This document shows, one piece after another, positions 52,814 through 61,610 of a DNA stretch of 64,000 nucleotides. This stretch comes from an uncultured Dehalococcoidia bacterium (GTDB lineage: Bacteria > Chloroflexota > Dehalococcoidia > Lucifugimonadales > UBA3495), in the NCBI GenBank assembly GCA_951813535.1, contig OX638345.1, positions 2,725,158 to 2,789,157 on the forward strand, written 5' to 3'. The notes under the pieces were generated by a model that saw only the letters and a program-made list of their open reading frames with translations, did no database searches and had not been told where the DNA came from. Both the position numbers and the translations under genes were made by a program. The first letter of the stretch is position 1, and each line of letters opens with the position of its first letter.

Positions 52814-53461
52814 CTAGCCGAACATGCCGCTGAAGGAATCGGGCAACGTGTCCATGACGTGGTCTACGATGCCGTATTCCACCGCTGTCTCCGCGTCCAT
52901 CCAGTAGTCTCGATCGGAATCTCGCGATATCTTGTCAAACGGCTGGTCGCAGTTCTCCGACAGGATGGTGTTCAGGCGCTGGCGAAGGCGCAGGATCTCC
53001 TGGGCCGTGATCTCGATATCCGAAGCCGAGCCCTGGATACCGCCCATCACCTGGTGAATCAGCACCGTCGAGTTCCGCGTGCAGTAGCGCTTGCCTTTCG
53101 TTCCGCCGGACAACAGCACCGCGCCCATGCTGGCGGCCTTGCCCAGGCAGATCGTCGCCACGTCCGGCTTGATCAACTGCATCGTATCGTAAATCGCCAT
53201 GCCGTCCAGCACTGAACCGCCGGGCGAGTTGATGTACAGGCTGATGTCTGCTTCAGGATTCTCCCAGCTCAGGTACAACAGCTGCGTAACGATCGCGTTG
53301 GAAATATCATCGTCCACCTGTGTGCCCAGGTAGATGATTCTGGCCTGCAGCAACAGCGAGTACGGATTGAAGGCGCGCTCGCCTTCGGTGGTTGGCCGGA
53401 TAATCCCGGGGATCACGTTGGACGGCGTGGTTATGCCCGAAGGGTTGGAGCGTCGTGGCAT
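52814..53461 (-). CDS. clpP: ATP-dependent Clp protease proteolytic subunit, first copy
   Basis: 215 residues from the ATG at 53461 ([19 protein letters not shown]), AGGAGAAC upstream; a longer in-frame start overlaps tig. Triad Ser111 ([11 protein letters not shown]), His136 (LIHQVMGG), Asp185 (SDRDYW). [22 protein letters not shown] is typical. The N-terminus has the same extra length as the second copy. Gap to tig 35 bases and to the next clpP 53 bases, so tig-clpP-clpP-clpX is one operon. Confidence 0.95.
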   Translation of the reverse strand: MPRRSNPSGITTPSNVIPGIIRPTTEGERAFNPYSLLLQARIIYLGTQVDDDISNAIVTQLLYLSWENPEADISLYINSPGGSVLDGMAIYDTMQLIKPDVATICLGKAASMGAVLLSGGTKGKRYCTRNSTVLIHQVMGGIQGSASDIEITAQEILRLRQRLNTILSENCDQPFDKISRDSDRDYWMDAETAVEYGIVDHVMDTLPDSFSGMFG

Positions 53462-53496
53462 CTGTAGGTTCTCCTGGATTGGTCGGCGACCGAACG

Positions 53497-54948
53497 TCAT
53501 TCTTGTTCTTCCACCTGATCACCAGCGGCGGTGTCGCCATCGCTTTCGTTCGTAGTTTCGACCGGTTCTGCGGCGTCCGGTTCGCCGGCCTCGTCAGCCC
53601 CACTGTCTGAGGCTGCCTCGTCTTCGTTGGTCTCCTCGTCCAGCTTGCCCTGGGCGATGTCCGTGAGTCGTTCCATTACCCGGCGGCTGTGCAGCGTGGA
53701 ACGGATGTTGTCGCGCGTCGATTCCGACCCCAAAAACTCCCGGAGGGAGTCAAGGTTCGATTCGTCCTGCTCTTCTTCCCCGTCACCGGTCGACAAGCCC
53801 AGCAGCCGGTCGGTTTCCGACTGAACGTCGTCGTCGGAAATCTCGATCTCCTCTACTTCCGCCAGCTTGCGCATCACCAGCGCGCTGATCAACCGGCGTT
53901 CGGCGTTGGGACGCATCTCGTCCAGAAATTCGTCCGGCGACTTGCCCATGAACCGCAGGTAGGTCGGCAGATCGAGCCCCTGCTGGCGCAGCATCCGCTC
54001 CCGGTCCGCCTGCATCCCTTCCAGCTCGCGCTCGTACAGGATGGGCGACACATCGACCACCGCAACGTCGCACAGCGCCTCCAGGCTCTTCTGCTCCAGT
54101 TCATTCCGAGCATTGTTTTCGGCCTGACTCGTCAACGATTCGCGAACATTGCTTCGGAGCGATTCCAAGTCATCGAACCCGTCGCCCACCGATTTCGCGA
54201 ATTCGTCGTCCATCTCCGGCAGCGACTTTTCTTTGACCGACAGCACCGAAACCTTGAACGCGATTTCCTTGCCGGCGTACTGTTCGCGCGGATAGTCTTC
54301 GGGAACCGTAACCGCGAACTCGCTTTCGTCGTCCTCCGACAGGCCCACCAGGTTGGGCGCAAAACCTGGGAACGGCAGCACATTCTCCTCGTCGGGGATG
54401 TACTCCACGTCCTCGTCCTCCACCACCGTCTCCTCTTCCATCGTACCCAGGACGTTGAGGTTCAACCGGTCGCCGTACTCCGCGGCTCGCTCCACCGGCT
54501 CCCAGACCGCCTGCTCTTCGCGAACCCGGTCCAATACCCCGTCAACCTCTTCTTCTGTGACTTCCACCGGATCTGTCTCGACCCTGATGTCCAGATAGTC
54601 ACCCAGGTCCACCGTCGGTTCCAACGGCACCGTCGCCGTGAAAGACACGGGCTCCAACTCGGTGACTTCGATGCTGGGCTCCGCAAAAGCCGAGACTTCC
54701 TCGTCCTGCATGACCTTGTCCAGCGTCTCCGGCACCATGAACTCCAGCGCTTCCTGGAGCAACGCGGTGCGGCCCATCATGCTTTCTACGATGTGCCGTG
54801 GAGCGCGCCCGCGACGGAACCCTGGGATGTTAAGACGCGAAACCACCCGCCGGTACGAACGGTCGATGAACGGATCCTCATCCTCCGTGGCCAATTCCAC
54901 CGTCAGCGTGACCTCAATGGGTGATGAGTTGTCCCTCGTGACCTTCAC
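53497..54948 (-). CDS. tig: Trigger factor (ribosome-associated chaperone, peptidyl-prolyl isomerase)
   Basis: 483 residues from a GTG at 54948 ([19 protein letters not shown]). N-terminal ribosome-binding domain with the signature [10 protein letters not shown] near residues 43-52, the PPIase domain ([15 protein letters not shown]...[13 protein letters not shown]...[46 protein letters not shown]), and a helical C-terminal chaperone domain. The last 60 residues are very acidic ([26 protein letters not shown]...), longer than usual. GGAG lies about 12 bases upstream, rather far. Confidence 0.96.
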   Translation of the reverse strand: MKVTRDNSSPIEVTLTVELATEDEDPFIDRSYRRVVSRLNIPGFRRGRAPRHIVESMMGRTALLQEALEFMVPETLDKVMQDEEVSAFAEPSIEVTELEPVSFTATVPLEPTVDLGDYLDIRVETDPVEVTEEEVDGVLDRVREEQAVWEPVERAAEYGDRLNLNVLGTMEEETVVEDEDVEYIPDEENVLPFPGFAPNLVGLSEDDESEFAVTVPEDYPREQYAGKEIAFKVSVLSVKEKSLPEMDDEFAKSVGDGFDDLESLRSNVRESLTSQAENNARNELEQKSLEALCDVAVVDVSPILYERELEGMQADRERMLRQQGLDLPTYLRFMGKSPDEFLDEMRPNAERRLISALVMRKLAEVEEIEISDDDVQSETDRLLGLSTGDGEEEQDESNLDSLREFLGSESTRDNIRSTLHSRRVMERLTDIAQGKLDEETNEDEAASDSGADEAGEPDAAEPVETTNESDGDTAAGDQVEEQE

Positions 54949-54989
54949 CGCCGATACGCTCCTCTAACCGATTGATTCTGCATGAAATG

Positions 54990-55021
54990 GCGGGCAGGGT
55001 GGTCGATACCGGCCTGCCCGC
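54990..55021 (-). promoter_or_regulatory. Hairpin in the tig leader
   Basis: Perfect 9 bp stem GCGGGCAGG/CCTGCCCGC (54990-54998 with 55013-55021) and a 14-base loop in the leader of tig, between the promoter and the start. It has no T-run, so probably it is not a terminator; possibly mRNA stabilising or regulatory. Confidence 0.5.
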
Positions 55022-55032
55022 GAACGCAGCCG

Positions 55033-55041
55033 AGTATAGCA
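55033..55041 (-). promoter_or_regulatory. Extended -10 promoter of tig-clpP-clpP-clpX
   Basis: TGCTATACT on the minus strand (TATACT at 55038-55033, TG just in front). Transcript start expected near 55026, giving a leader of about 78 bases. No convincing -35. Confidence 0.65.
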
Positions 55042-55288
55042 TAACCGCCTGTTTGGCGAAAAGGCGGGCCGCGCTCCGCGCGCCCGGACTCGCCACCAAG
55101 CGCCGTTGTTGAACCCGGCCATATCCATGACGTGTGGTCCGACATCTGTTTGTTACAGATCGTTAATCCCGCCGCAACACCGGCGGAGTAGCGTGGTACT
55201 CGCCAGCGCCGCTCGGCCTTCCGGTGCCGCCGAACGGCGCTGGCAACTGATCGTTCAACTCCCGCCCTCGCTAATGACCTGGTGGCAG
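55042..55288. other. Intergenic region between tig and the ATP-grasp pseudogene
   Basis: About 250 bases without a recognisable gene. It contains an inverted repeat GCCAGCGCC/GGCGCTGGC (55202-55210 with 55236-55244, 25-base loop). Open frames here are short and match nothing known. Confidence 0.45.
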
Positions 55289-56426
55289 ATGGCGACTCGG
55301 GGAATCTCGAAAGCCCCATTGAACGAACACTTGAACTCCGACGGGACTACCCGTTCCGTCTACCGACCTCTCACGAACGCCCTGGACGGCCTCGGAGTGC
55401 CCGAACTGCAGGAACGTTGACGCGACGCCAACGATAGTGCCGCGCTTGACGCGTTCACCTTCATGTTGGACCCTCGCGAACTCCGCCCCGTGCCCACCGA
55501 TTGGCTGCCCCGGCTGATCCCGGCCCACGAATGGAAAAACCATCTCTCGCGGCGTCGCTAAACGATTGAAGGCGATCAACCATTTTCTTTAGTTCGCCGG
55601 TGGTTACGATATCGTCCCCTACGATATCCGTTCTGCTTACCTGGATGTGTTCGCCTCGCTTTGCGACACCGACTCGCCCGTCTGTGTATTGCTCACCGAC
55701 AGCAAGTTCGGCTCCGCCTTTTTCGAGCATCGGTACCTGTCCGAGCTTCTGGGCATCCCCCTCGTGGACGGTCCCGACCTCTACGTCGGACACGACGGCC
55801 GCGTGTGGACCCGCTGTCTGGATGGCGATTTCGAGGTCGGCCTCGTCTACCGCCGCGTGGAGGACGTTGAACTCTTCGTCCCCGGCCTGACCGCAGCCTA
55901 CCTGGATCACAAGGTCGTGCTCGTGAACGCCATGGGCACTGGCGCCTGCGACGACAAGTTGGTGTTCCTTTGGGTGCCCGATATGATAAAAGCCTATCTG
56001 GGAGAAGAGGACATTTTGGAACAGGCCCACAGTTACGACCTTCGGTCTCCGGACAACCGCCAATACGTGCTGCAGAATTTGGACAGTCTGGTTCTCAAGA
56101 CTCGCCTGAGGTACGGCGGCTTGGGCGTATTCATCATGCCCGATCTGGACAAGGGCTACCGCAGCCGTCTGTCCCAACAGTCGATGGAGCAGCCCCAGGT
56201 CTTCATCACCCAGGAAACCCTGGACTTCTCCCAACATCTTGTCTTTGACGAGACCAGTGGCGAATTCGAAGAACGCCACGTCAACCTGCGCGTGTTCGCG
56301 GTGCAAAACGGCCGCGGGGAGGTCACCGTTTTCCCCGGCGGCCTTACCCGCGTATCCGAGGCGAACAGCCGGGTCACCAACAACTCGTCAGGAGGATCAT
56401 GCAAACCGAGCTGGGTGGTCCGATAG
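55289..56426 (+). pseudogene. Decayed circularly permuted ATP-grasp protein (DUF404/DUF407 type)
   Basis: Pieces of one ATP-grasp gene remain in order. Piece 1 (55289-55420) reads DGTTRSVYRPLTNALDGLGVPELQER and ends in an in-frame TGA. Piece 2 (to 55561) goes on in that frame: ...FTFMLDPRELRPVPTDW, LPRLIPAHEWKNHLSRRR, stop. Piece 3 continues after a frameshift near 55552 as VAKRLKAINHFL and hits TAG (55590-55592). Piece 4 (55593-56426) is the C-terminal two-thirds: VCVLLTDSKFGSAFFEH, GLVYRRVEDVE, LVNAMGTGACDDK, FPGGLTRVSE. Between pieces 3 and 4 about 110 residues of the family are missing, including the ATP-site EDNLRxPSG block. With two stops, one frameshift and a deletion this is very probably non-functional. 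Intact members have about 470-490 residues and neighbour transglutaminase and alpha-E genes, as here. Confidence 0.8.
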
Positions 56427-57310
56427 GTGTCGAGACGACCCCGGTGCACTATGCCTACGTCGCCCGGTATTCCTACACCGACGCCGTGGTGCAAAACGAA
56501 AATTTTCTCCGCCTTTCGCCCTACGCCGACGCCTACCAGACGCCGGGACCTTGCAGCGTGGCAACTTTCCCGCAGGGCCGGCAGGTCGAGTATCCCGACC
56601 GGCTGGGGAACACCGTTCACCGGGTCCGAATCAACGCGCCGCACCAGGAGCTGATCATCGCCGCCGCCGGAAAAGTCTGGCTGAACCGCCACACTATCGT
56701 TGTACCCGACCTGCCGCTCAGCGGTGCCGAGTACGGTTTGGAGGCCCAGGAATTCTTGTCCGCTTCTCGCCTGGCCGACCCGGAGAGCGTCGCGAATGCC
56801 GCGCTGGAGGCCGCCGCCGGGGCGACTACCTTGCTCTACACTGTGGACAACATCGTCCAGTGGATCTACGCCAACATTCGCTACGAACGCGGCCACACGT
56901 CCGTGAACACCAGTGCCGCGGACGTCTTGGTATCGCGGCGCGGTGTTTGCCAGGACCAGGCGCATCTCGGCCTGGCCATGCTCCGTGCCCTCGGTATTCC
57001 AGCCCGCTACGTCAGCGGCCTGTTGACCCGCCAGCCCGGCGAGACCCATGCCTGGATCGAGTTCCTGCACCCGCACCTCGGTTGGTTGCCCGCCGACCCG
57101 ACGCGTGGCGTGGTAATTCACATCGGCACCGATTACCTGAAATTCGGTATCGGACGCGACTATTCGGAAGTCCCGCCCGTGTCCGGTTCGTTCATCTCCC
57201 GTGGTGACGGGCAGCTCGTTTTCACCACCGCCGAAGTGTTCTTCGGGCGCGACGCTGTTACTGTTGACGACGCCCTGAACCTTCTGCGCTCCGACGACGC
57301 GGCCTCGTAA
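56399..57310 (+). CDS. Transglutaminase-like cysteine peptidase-fold protein
   Basis: 303 residues from ATG 56399 (MQTELGGPIGVETTPVHYAYV), AGGAGG just upstream; the start overlaps the end of the ATP-grasp pseudogene. An N-terminal beta-rich region (YAYVARYSYTDAV...) is followed by the transglutaminase core with Cys184 (RRGVCQDQAHL), His217 (GETHAWIEF) and Asp233 (PADPTRG). The triad is intact. In many bacteria this protein is encoded with a circularly permuted ATP-grasp and an alpha-E protein; a peptide-modifying role has been proposed from that association. Unlike its two neighbours it has no lesion. Confidence 0.87.
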   Translation: MQTELGGPIGVETTPVHYAYVARYSYTDAVVQNENFLRLSPYADAYQTPGPCSVATFPQGRQVEYPDRLGNTVHRVRINAPHQELIIAAAGKVWLNRHTIVVPDLPLSGAEYGLEAQEFLSASRLADPESVANAALEAAAGATTLLYTVDNIVQWIYANIRYERGHTSVNTSAADVLVSRRGVCQDQAHLGLAMLRALGIPARYVSGLLTRQPGETHAWIEFLHPHLGWLPADPTRGVVIHIGTDYLKFGIGRDYSEVPPVSGSFISRGDGQLVFTTAEVFFGRDAVTVDDALNLLRSDDAAS

Positions 57311-57355
57311 CCGTGATCGGCCCCAACCCGTACCCCCGCAGGAGACAAACGGGCT

Positions 57356-57887
57356 ATGGTGGAACCCAGGTCAATCGCCTTTGCCCCAGACCGGTGGCTC
57401 ACCGACTCCCGGGTATACAACCTGATTTGGATGGGCCGGTGGTTGGAGCGCGCTGACAATATCACCCGCGTCGTCAATTCGTTCGCCCGCGCTGCGGTGG
57501 AAAACGGCGGCGACATGCCGGCCCTCCAACAGTCCCTCGGCAGCGCCGCCGCCATCCGTGGAGTTTCAATCGACGATCCGCCTCGCACTCTGGAGATGCT
57601 CCTGAAACAGCACGAGGTATCGTCCATCTACCACAGCCTGGCTACGGCTCGCGGCAACGCCACCCACGTTGGCACCGTGGAACTCATCCGCGCCATGTCC
57701 GAAGCCGTCCTCACCCTGGAGGACAACCGCGCGATGCTGCAAACGCCTCTGGACGCCCTGCTGCTTGACCAACCAGGTCCTGGAGCGCCTCAGCGCCGTC
57801 TACCAGGTCATCGACGATAACTGGTTCCACCAGGAAGCGCTGTCCGAGGAGGAGGTCTACCGCCGCTTCGTCCAGCAACAACAATAA
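57356..57887 (+). pseudogene. Frameshifted alpha-E (DUF403) protein
   Basis: Starts MVEPRSIAFAPDRWLTDSRVYNLIWMGRWLERADNITRVV, the alpha-E N-terminal pattern (RNLxWLGRxLERAENxxR). The first frame runs 154 residues to 57820 but loses family likeness after QTPLDALLL near 57767. The likeness continues in another frame: TNQVLERLSAVYQVIDDNWFHQEALSEEEVYRRFVQQQQ, ending at 57887. One base change near 57766 (CTGCTGCTTGACC) would restore a single frame of about 177 residues. Full-length alpha-E proteins have about 310, so it also seems shortened. An assembly or sequencing error is possible for the frameshift alone. Confidence 0.7.
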
Positions 57888-57916
57888 CTGACCATCGCCC
57901 GCAGCGGCCCGTCATA

Positions 57917-58276
57917 TCAGATCAGCACCCGAGTGGTGGGTTCCAACATTTCCCGAACTGGGTCCACCTTGAACATCAGGATCTGAAGGGTGGTTGATCC
58001 GACCACGCTGGCGTCTTCACCTTCTGGTCCAAAAAGTGCAGGGCAAATGTCCTCGCGCCCTTCGATTCCTATTACTGCCTGACCTCGCCAATAGGACACC
58101 TCGCTGCCGTCGGCAAGCGTCCCATCAACCTGCGAGCGTCGGGGTATGTGCAAGGCGTCCAGCAGCGAAGCCGGGAACATGGAATGGGAAGCACCCGTAT
58201 CCACCAATGCTTCTACTTCCAAAGTGTCGCCCCCGGCGGGATTCCCGACGCGTACTCTCGTAGCAAACGTTCCCAT
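57917..58276 (-). CDS. Retropepsin-like aspartic protease (clan AA), second copy
   Basis: 119 residues (MGTFATRVRVGNPAGGDTLEVEALVDTGASHSMFPASLLDALHIPRRSQVDGTLADGSEV). Catalytic motif VDTGAS with Asp26 at the same place as in the copy at 23098. FGPEGED and TTLQILMFKVDPV are shared with that copy, so these are paralogues, not only fold relatives. No signal peptide. It is convergent with the alpha-E pseudogene and located upstream of a strong hairpin. Substrate unknown. Confidence 0.8.
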   Translation of the reverse strand: MGTFATRVRVGNPAGGDTLEVEALVDTGASHSMFPASLLDALHIPRRSQVDGTLADGSEVSYWRGQAVIGIEGREDICPALFGPEGEDASVVGSTTLQILMFKVDPVREMLEPTTRVLI

Positions 58277-58306
58277 GTGAAAATCTTTACACCATGTCGT
58301 AAGACT

Positions 58307-58340
58307 ACCCGCCCCGAACCTACTACTGTTCGGGGCGGGT
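58307..58340. terminator. Strong hairpin behind the luciferase-like monooxygenase gene
   Basis: Perfect 13 bp stem (58307-58319 with 58328-58340) and an 8-base loop, 23 bases after the minus-strand stop at 58364. There is no long T-run, so termination strength is uncertain. Confidence 0.75.
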
Positions 58341-58363
58341 GAGACAACCGAAACGCCTGCCGG

Positions 58364-59488
58364 CTACTTGAAGTGAGGTATCACGTCTTCCGAGATGCAC
58401 TTCAGGGTGTCCATGACTACCTCGCGGGGGACGGAGGAGGTCCAGTTGCACTCGAACATGATCTCGTCGGTGGTGAACTGCTCGCGGAACATGTGGATCT
58501 TCTCGACCACCTCTGCCGGCGTGCCGAAGAGGTTGACCTCCTGGGTGGCCTCGGGCCCGGCGCTGCCCGCGTCGGTGCTGCCAATGGCGAGCCGACCGGC
58601 GTAATAGATGCGCGCTAGGTTCATCAGGTCGTCGACCCGGCGGTCCGCCTTCTCCTGGGTGTCGGCCACCAGCGTGGGCACGCGCACCACCGTGCTCGGC
58701 TCGCCCTCGTGACCGGCGTCGTACCATGCCTTGCGGTAATCCTGCACGTCCTGCCTCAGGATGGCGGAACCCCGAAGGTTGTGGGGAGAACTTCCGGCGC
58801 CGATGGCGATGCGATATCCGTGCTCGCCCATGGGAATGAAGCTCTCCTGGCTGTCCACGGGGAGCAGCATCGGCAACGGCTTCTGCACCGGCTTGGGGAT
58901 GCTCATGTAGTCTTCGTAGAACGCGGGATAGTTGAAGTACTTGCCTTCAAACCCGGAGAATCTGTCCTCATTCCAGAGCTGCTTGAGCAGCTCGAGGTAC
59001 TCGTAGAAGTACTCCCGGCGTTCGTCAGAGCCACGAGTACGCGCTCCCGGGCCGTAGATAAACCGGCCCTCGCTCACCTGGTCCACTATCGCGACCTGTT
59101 CCGCGACCTGGAAGGGGTCCTCAGGCTGGAGATTGTCAAAGGCGTAACGTTCGTGCGGCAGCGCCCGCTCCGAAACGGTCTCCCCCGGCAGCCGCAGCGT
59201 CGGACGGTGGATGGAGGTGCCGATCCGGATTTTCTCGGTGTGGTTGGCGATGACTGCCGACAACATGAGCGACTGGGGATCCATGCTGCCCTGAGTGGAG
59301 AAGTGGCCGCCACCCAGCCAGACGTAGTCCCATCCCGCGTCCTCGATGTGGTCGATTTCCTTGAAGTTCTGCTTGTATGCCGCAGGCTCGAGGAGCTTTC
59401 CACCCTGGTAATCGGGATCCCAGGGAACCTTGTCGCCCTCGTAAACGGCGTTCCAGGTGGTGAACAGTCCAAAGTCCATTCGGTCCAT
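58364..59488 (-). CDS. Luciferase-like flavin-dependent monooxygenase (LLM class)
   Basis: 374 residues starting MDRMDFGLFTTWNAVYEGDKVPWDPDYQGGKLLEPAAYKQNFKEIDHIEDAGWDYVWLGGGHFSTQGSMDPQSLMLSAVIANHTEKIRIGTSIHRPTLRLPGETVSERALPHERYAFDN as positions 1 to 119, the bacterial luciferase TIM-barrel pattern with the FMN/F420 pocket segment IRIGTSIHRP. Other family marks: GRFIYGPGARTRGSD, NEDRFSGFEGKYFNYPAF and VVEKIHMFREQFTTDEIMFECNW. GAGGAGGG upstream. Substrate unknown; such enzymes are abundant in SAR202 genomes and are linked to oxidation of recalcitrant organic matter. Confidence 0.88.
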   Translation of the reverse strand: MDRMDFGLFTTWNAVYEGDKVPWDPDYQGGKLLEPAAYKQNFKEIDHIEDAGWDYVWLGGGHFSTQGSMDPQSLMLSAVIANHTEKIRIGTSIHRPTLRLPGETVSERALPHERYAFDNLQPEDPFQVAEQVAIVDQVSEGRFIYGPGARTRGSDERREYFYEYLELLKQLWNEDRFSGFEGKYFNYPAFYEDYMSIPKPVQKPLPMLLPVDSQESFIPMGEHGYRIAIGAGSSPHNLRGSAILRQDVQDYRKAWYDAGHEGEPSTVVRVPTLVADTQEKADRRVDDLMNLARIYYAGRLAIGSTDAGSAGPEATQEVNLFGTPAEVVEKIHMFREQFTTDEIMFECNWTSSVPREVVMDTLKCISEDVIPHFK

Positions 59489-59814
59489 ACGGGCCCTCCT
59501 CTAATTTCGGGCGATAATGTTCATCATCCCCGCCAATGTAGCACCGGGAATAATCACCGTCAACGCTGACCCATAGTCGTCATGGTTCAGAGTTGGTGCG
59601 TACCGTGTTCGGAGACCCGTGATTCGTGCGGAAGCAGGAAACCAGCCCGCCGGCGAACGCGAGTGGGCCAAGGATTTTTGGACACCGGCTTTCGTCTGCA
59701 GGTCGAATTTGCAGTCCGACGTCCAACGCAACCCTGAAGGGTTCCCGGTGATCTGGGTTCTCTGCGCCGGCGCTAGCATTTGTGGCATACTCGCCAACCA
59801 GGAGGGTCATCGCA
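59489..59814. other. Gap between the monooxygenase and the second Uma2 gene
   Basis: 326 bases between divergent genes. I see no gene in it. The last part holds TGGCATACT near 59784-59792, a possible extended -10 element for the Uma2 gene, and AGGAGGG at 59800-59806 as its ribosome binding site. Confidence 0.4.
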
Positions 59815-60507
59815 ATGGTTGCAAAGTCGACAACGGAAATCCCCGCCATATTCCTGGAAAACATGTGGATCGACGGGGACCCCGCTCCATCTCCGATACA
59901 TCTCGACTTCCGCCCCGTGCTGAAAATCCTGGCCCAAGCCGGCATCACCGGCGCCAAGCTGGACGAATGGCTATTGGATCTCAACGAGGCCAATCGCGAT
60001 TTGGTGGGCAAACTCGAACTGACTTCCGACGGAGCGCTGCTGATATCCCCCATGCAAAGCAAATACGGATCAAAGTTGGAAGGAGAGTTCTTCGTCGATT
60101 TGGGCGTGTGGGCTAGAGCCCATGGCGGCGAAGCCCACGGCGCCAGATTGGGAGTCCACTTTCCCAACGATGCCCGTTACGCCCCCGATGCCGCCTGGTT
60201 GTCTCCCGAACAATTGGCAGCGTACACCCCATCCGAAGAAACCTGGCTGCTCGATTTCTGCCCCTACTTCGTGGTGGAGATCATGTCCCGCAACGACAGC
60301 ATGACCAGTGCGCAACGCAAGATGCGGGACTACATCGACCACGGCGCAACCTTGGGCTGGCTCATCGACCCCTTCCGGCGCAGAGTGCATATCTACCGTC
60401 CCGGAGTCGACGTCCTGGTATTGGACGACCCGGAGACGGTGAGCGGCGAACCCGACTTGCCCGGCTTTGTCTTCGACGTCCGCTCCCGAATTTTCGATGC
60501 CGCATAG
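59815..60507 (+). CDS. Uma2 family (DUF820) putative endonuclease, second copy
   Basis: 230 residues from the ATG at 59815 (MVAKSTTEIPAIFL), AGGAGGG upstream. Uma2/PD-(D/E)XK features: LLISPMQSKYGSKLEGEFFVDL, RYAPDAAWLSPEQL, FCPYFVVEIMSRNDSMTSAQRKMRDYIDHGATLGWLIDPFRRRVHIYRPG. The acidic Asp in APDAAW and Glu in VVEIMS with a nearby Lys (KMRDYI) form the active-site pattern. Different from the copy at 7914 in its N-terminus. Function unsettled. Confidence 0.82.
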   Translation: MVAKSTTEIPAIFLENMWIDGDPAPSPIHLDFRPVLKILAQAGITGAKLDEWLLDLNEANRDLVGKLELTSDGALLISPMQSKYGSKLEGEFFVDLGVWARAHGGEAHGARLGVHFPNDARYAPDAAWLSPEQLAAYTPSEETWLLDFCPYFVVEIMSRNDSMTSAQRKMRDYIDHGATLGWLIDPFRRRVHIYRPGVDVLVLDDPETVSGEPDLPGFVFDVRSRIFDAA

Positions 60508-60555
60508 CAGGCGCGGTTTGACCCTCACCCGCCCCAGCGAAAGGAGCATCGGTCA

Positions 60556-61491
60556 ATGAAAGTAGCAGTGATGGGCGCCGGCAGCATCGGCGGCTACTTC
60601 GGCGGCATGTTGGCCCGCGCCGGCCACGACGTCACCCTCATCGCCCGAAACGACCACCTGGACGCCATCCGACGCGACGGCCTGATCATGCAGACCCAGG
60701 CCGGCCGGTTCATCGTTCCCTGCTCCGCCACCGCTGACCCATCCGATGTCGGCCCGGTGGACTTGGCCCTGCTCACCACCAAGACCTACCACAACGCCCA
60801 GGCCATCCCCGCCATGGCCCCCATGGTCGGGCCAGACACCGCAGTACTCTGCCTGCAGAACGGCATCGACTCCTTCACCCCGCTGCTGGAAGCCTTCCCA
60901 GACGCCGTTATACTGCCCGGCGCCGCCTACATCGAGGCTGGTCGTTCCGGTCCCGGGGTGGTCACACAGGCCGGCGACATCGTTCGCATCGTCACCGGCA
61001 GCATCCGGGGCAGCGACCCTTCCCACCAGGCAACGGCCGAAGTCGTCTGCGCTGCCTTCCGCGACGCCAACGTGCCCGCCGAGGCGTCGGACGACATCGC
61101 AGTCACCCTGTGGACCAAGTTCCTTTTCATCACCACCATGGCCGGCACCACCTCACTCGCCCGCGAGTATCTGCGCGACCTGCTCCCTCGACCCGAGTGG
61201 CACAAGATAATCAAGGGTTGCATGTCCGAGATCGAACAGGCTGGTCGCGCCTCCGGAGTCGATCTGGCGCCAACCATCGTCGCCGACACCCTGGACTACA
61301 TGGAATCCGCCAAGGGCGCCATGAGCGCGTCCATGCACGCCGACCTGCTGGCCGGCCGACCGATGGAACTGGAAGCGCTCAACGGAGCCGTGGTCCGCGC
61401 CGGAGAGTCCGCCGGCGTCTCCACGCCGATCAACGACGTGATCTACGCCGCGCTCAAACCCTACGCCGCCGGCATCCCGGCCGGGTCCTGA
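60556..61491 (+). CDS. Ketopantoate reductase (PanE/ApbA) family protein, second copy
   Basis: 311 residues, starting MKVAVMGAGSIGGYFGGMLARAGHDVTLIARNDHLDAIRRDGL. NADPH motif GAGSIGG at residues 7-13, LCLQNGIDSF, probable catalytic Lys in TLWTKFLFITTMAGTT near residue 180, and SAKGAMSASMHADLLAGRPMELEALNGAVVRAG. Same length and clear paralogue of the protein at 15638. GAAAGGAG upstream. Followed by a terminator; no pantothenate genes around it. Confidence 0.86.
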   Translation: MKVAVMGAGSIGGYFGGMLARAGHDVTLIARNDHLDAIRRDGLIMQTQAGRFIVPCSATADPSDVGPVDLALLTTKTYHNAQAIPAMAPMVGPDTAVLCLQNGIDSFTPLLEAFPDAVILPGAAYIEAGRSGPGVVTQAGDIVRIVTGSIRGSDPSHQATAEVVCAAFRDANVPAEASDDIAVTLWTKFLFITTMAGTTSLAREYLRDLLPRPEWHKIIKGCMSEIEQAGRASGVDLAPTIVADTLDYMESAKGAMSASMHADLLAGRPMELEALNGAVVRAGESAGVSTPINDVIYAALKPYAAGIPAGS

Positions 61492-61546
61492 ACCATCGCC
61501 GTCCGCTATTTGTTGACCTGCGCTCGCTGCCGATCCTGAAAACAGC

Positions 61547-61570
61547 AGGGGCGACCGTTTGGCCGCCCCT
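61547..61570 (+). terminator. Terminator of the second PanE-like gene
   Basis: A 7 bp stem AGGGGCG/CGCCCCT (61547-61553 with 61564-61570), extended by an inner CC/GG pair, then TTCGAACGTTTTT. It lies 56 bases after the stop and faces the convergent HTH gene. Confidence 0.75.
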
Positions 61571-61610
61571 TTCGAACGTTTTTCCTGTGTCGGCGGAGCA
61601 TGGTTCGCCG

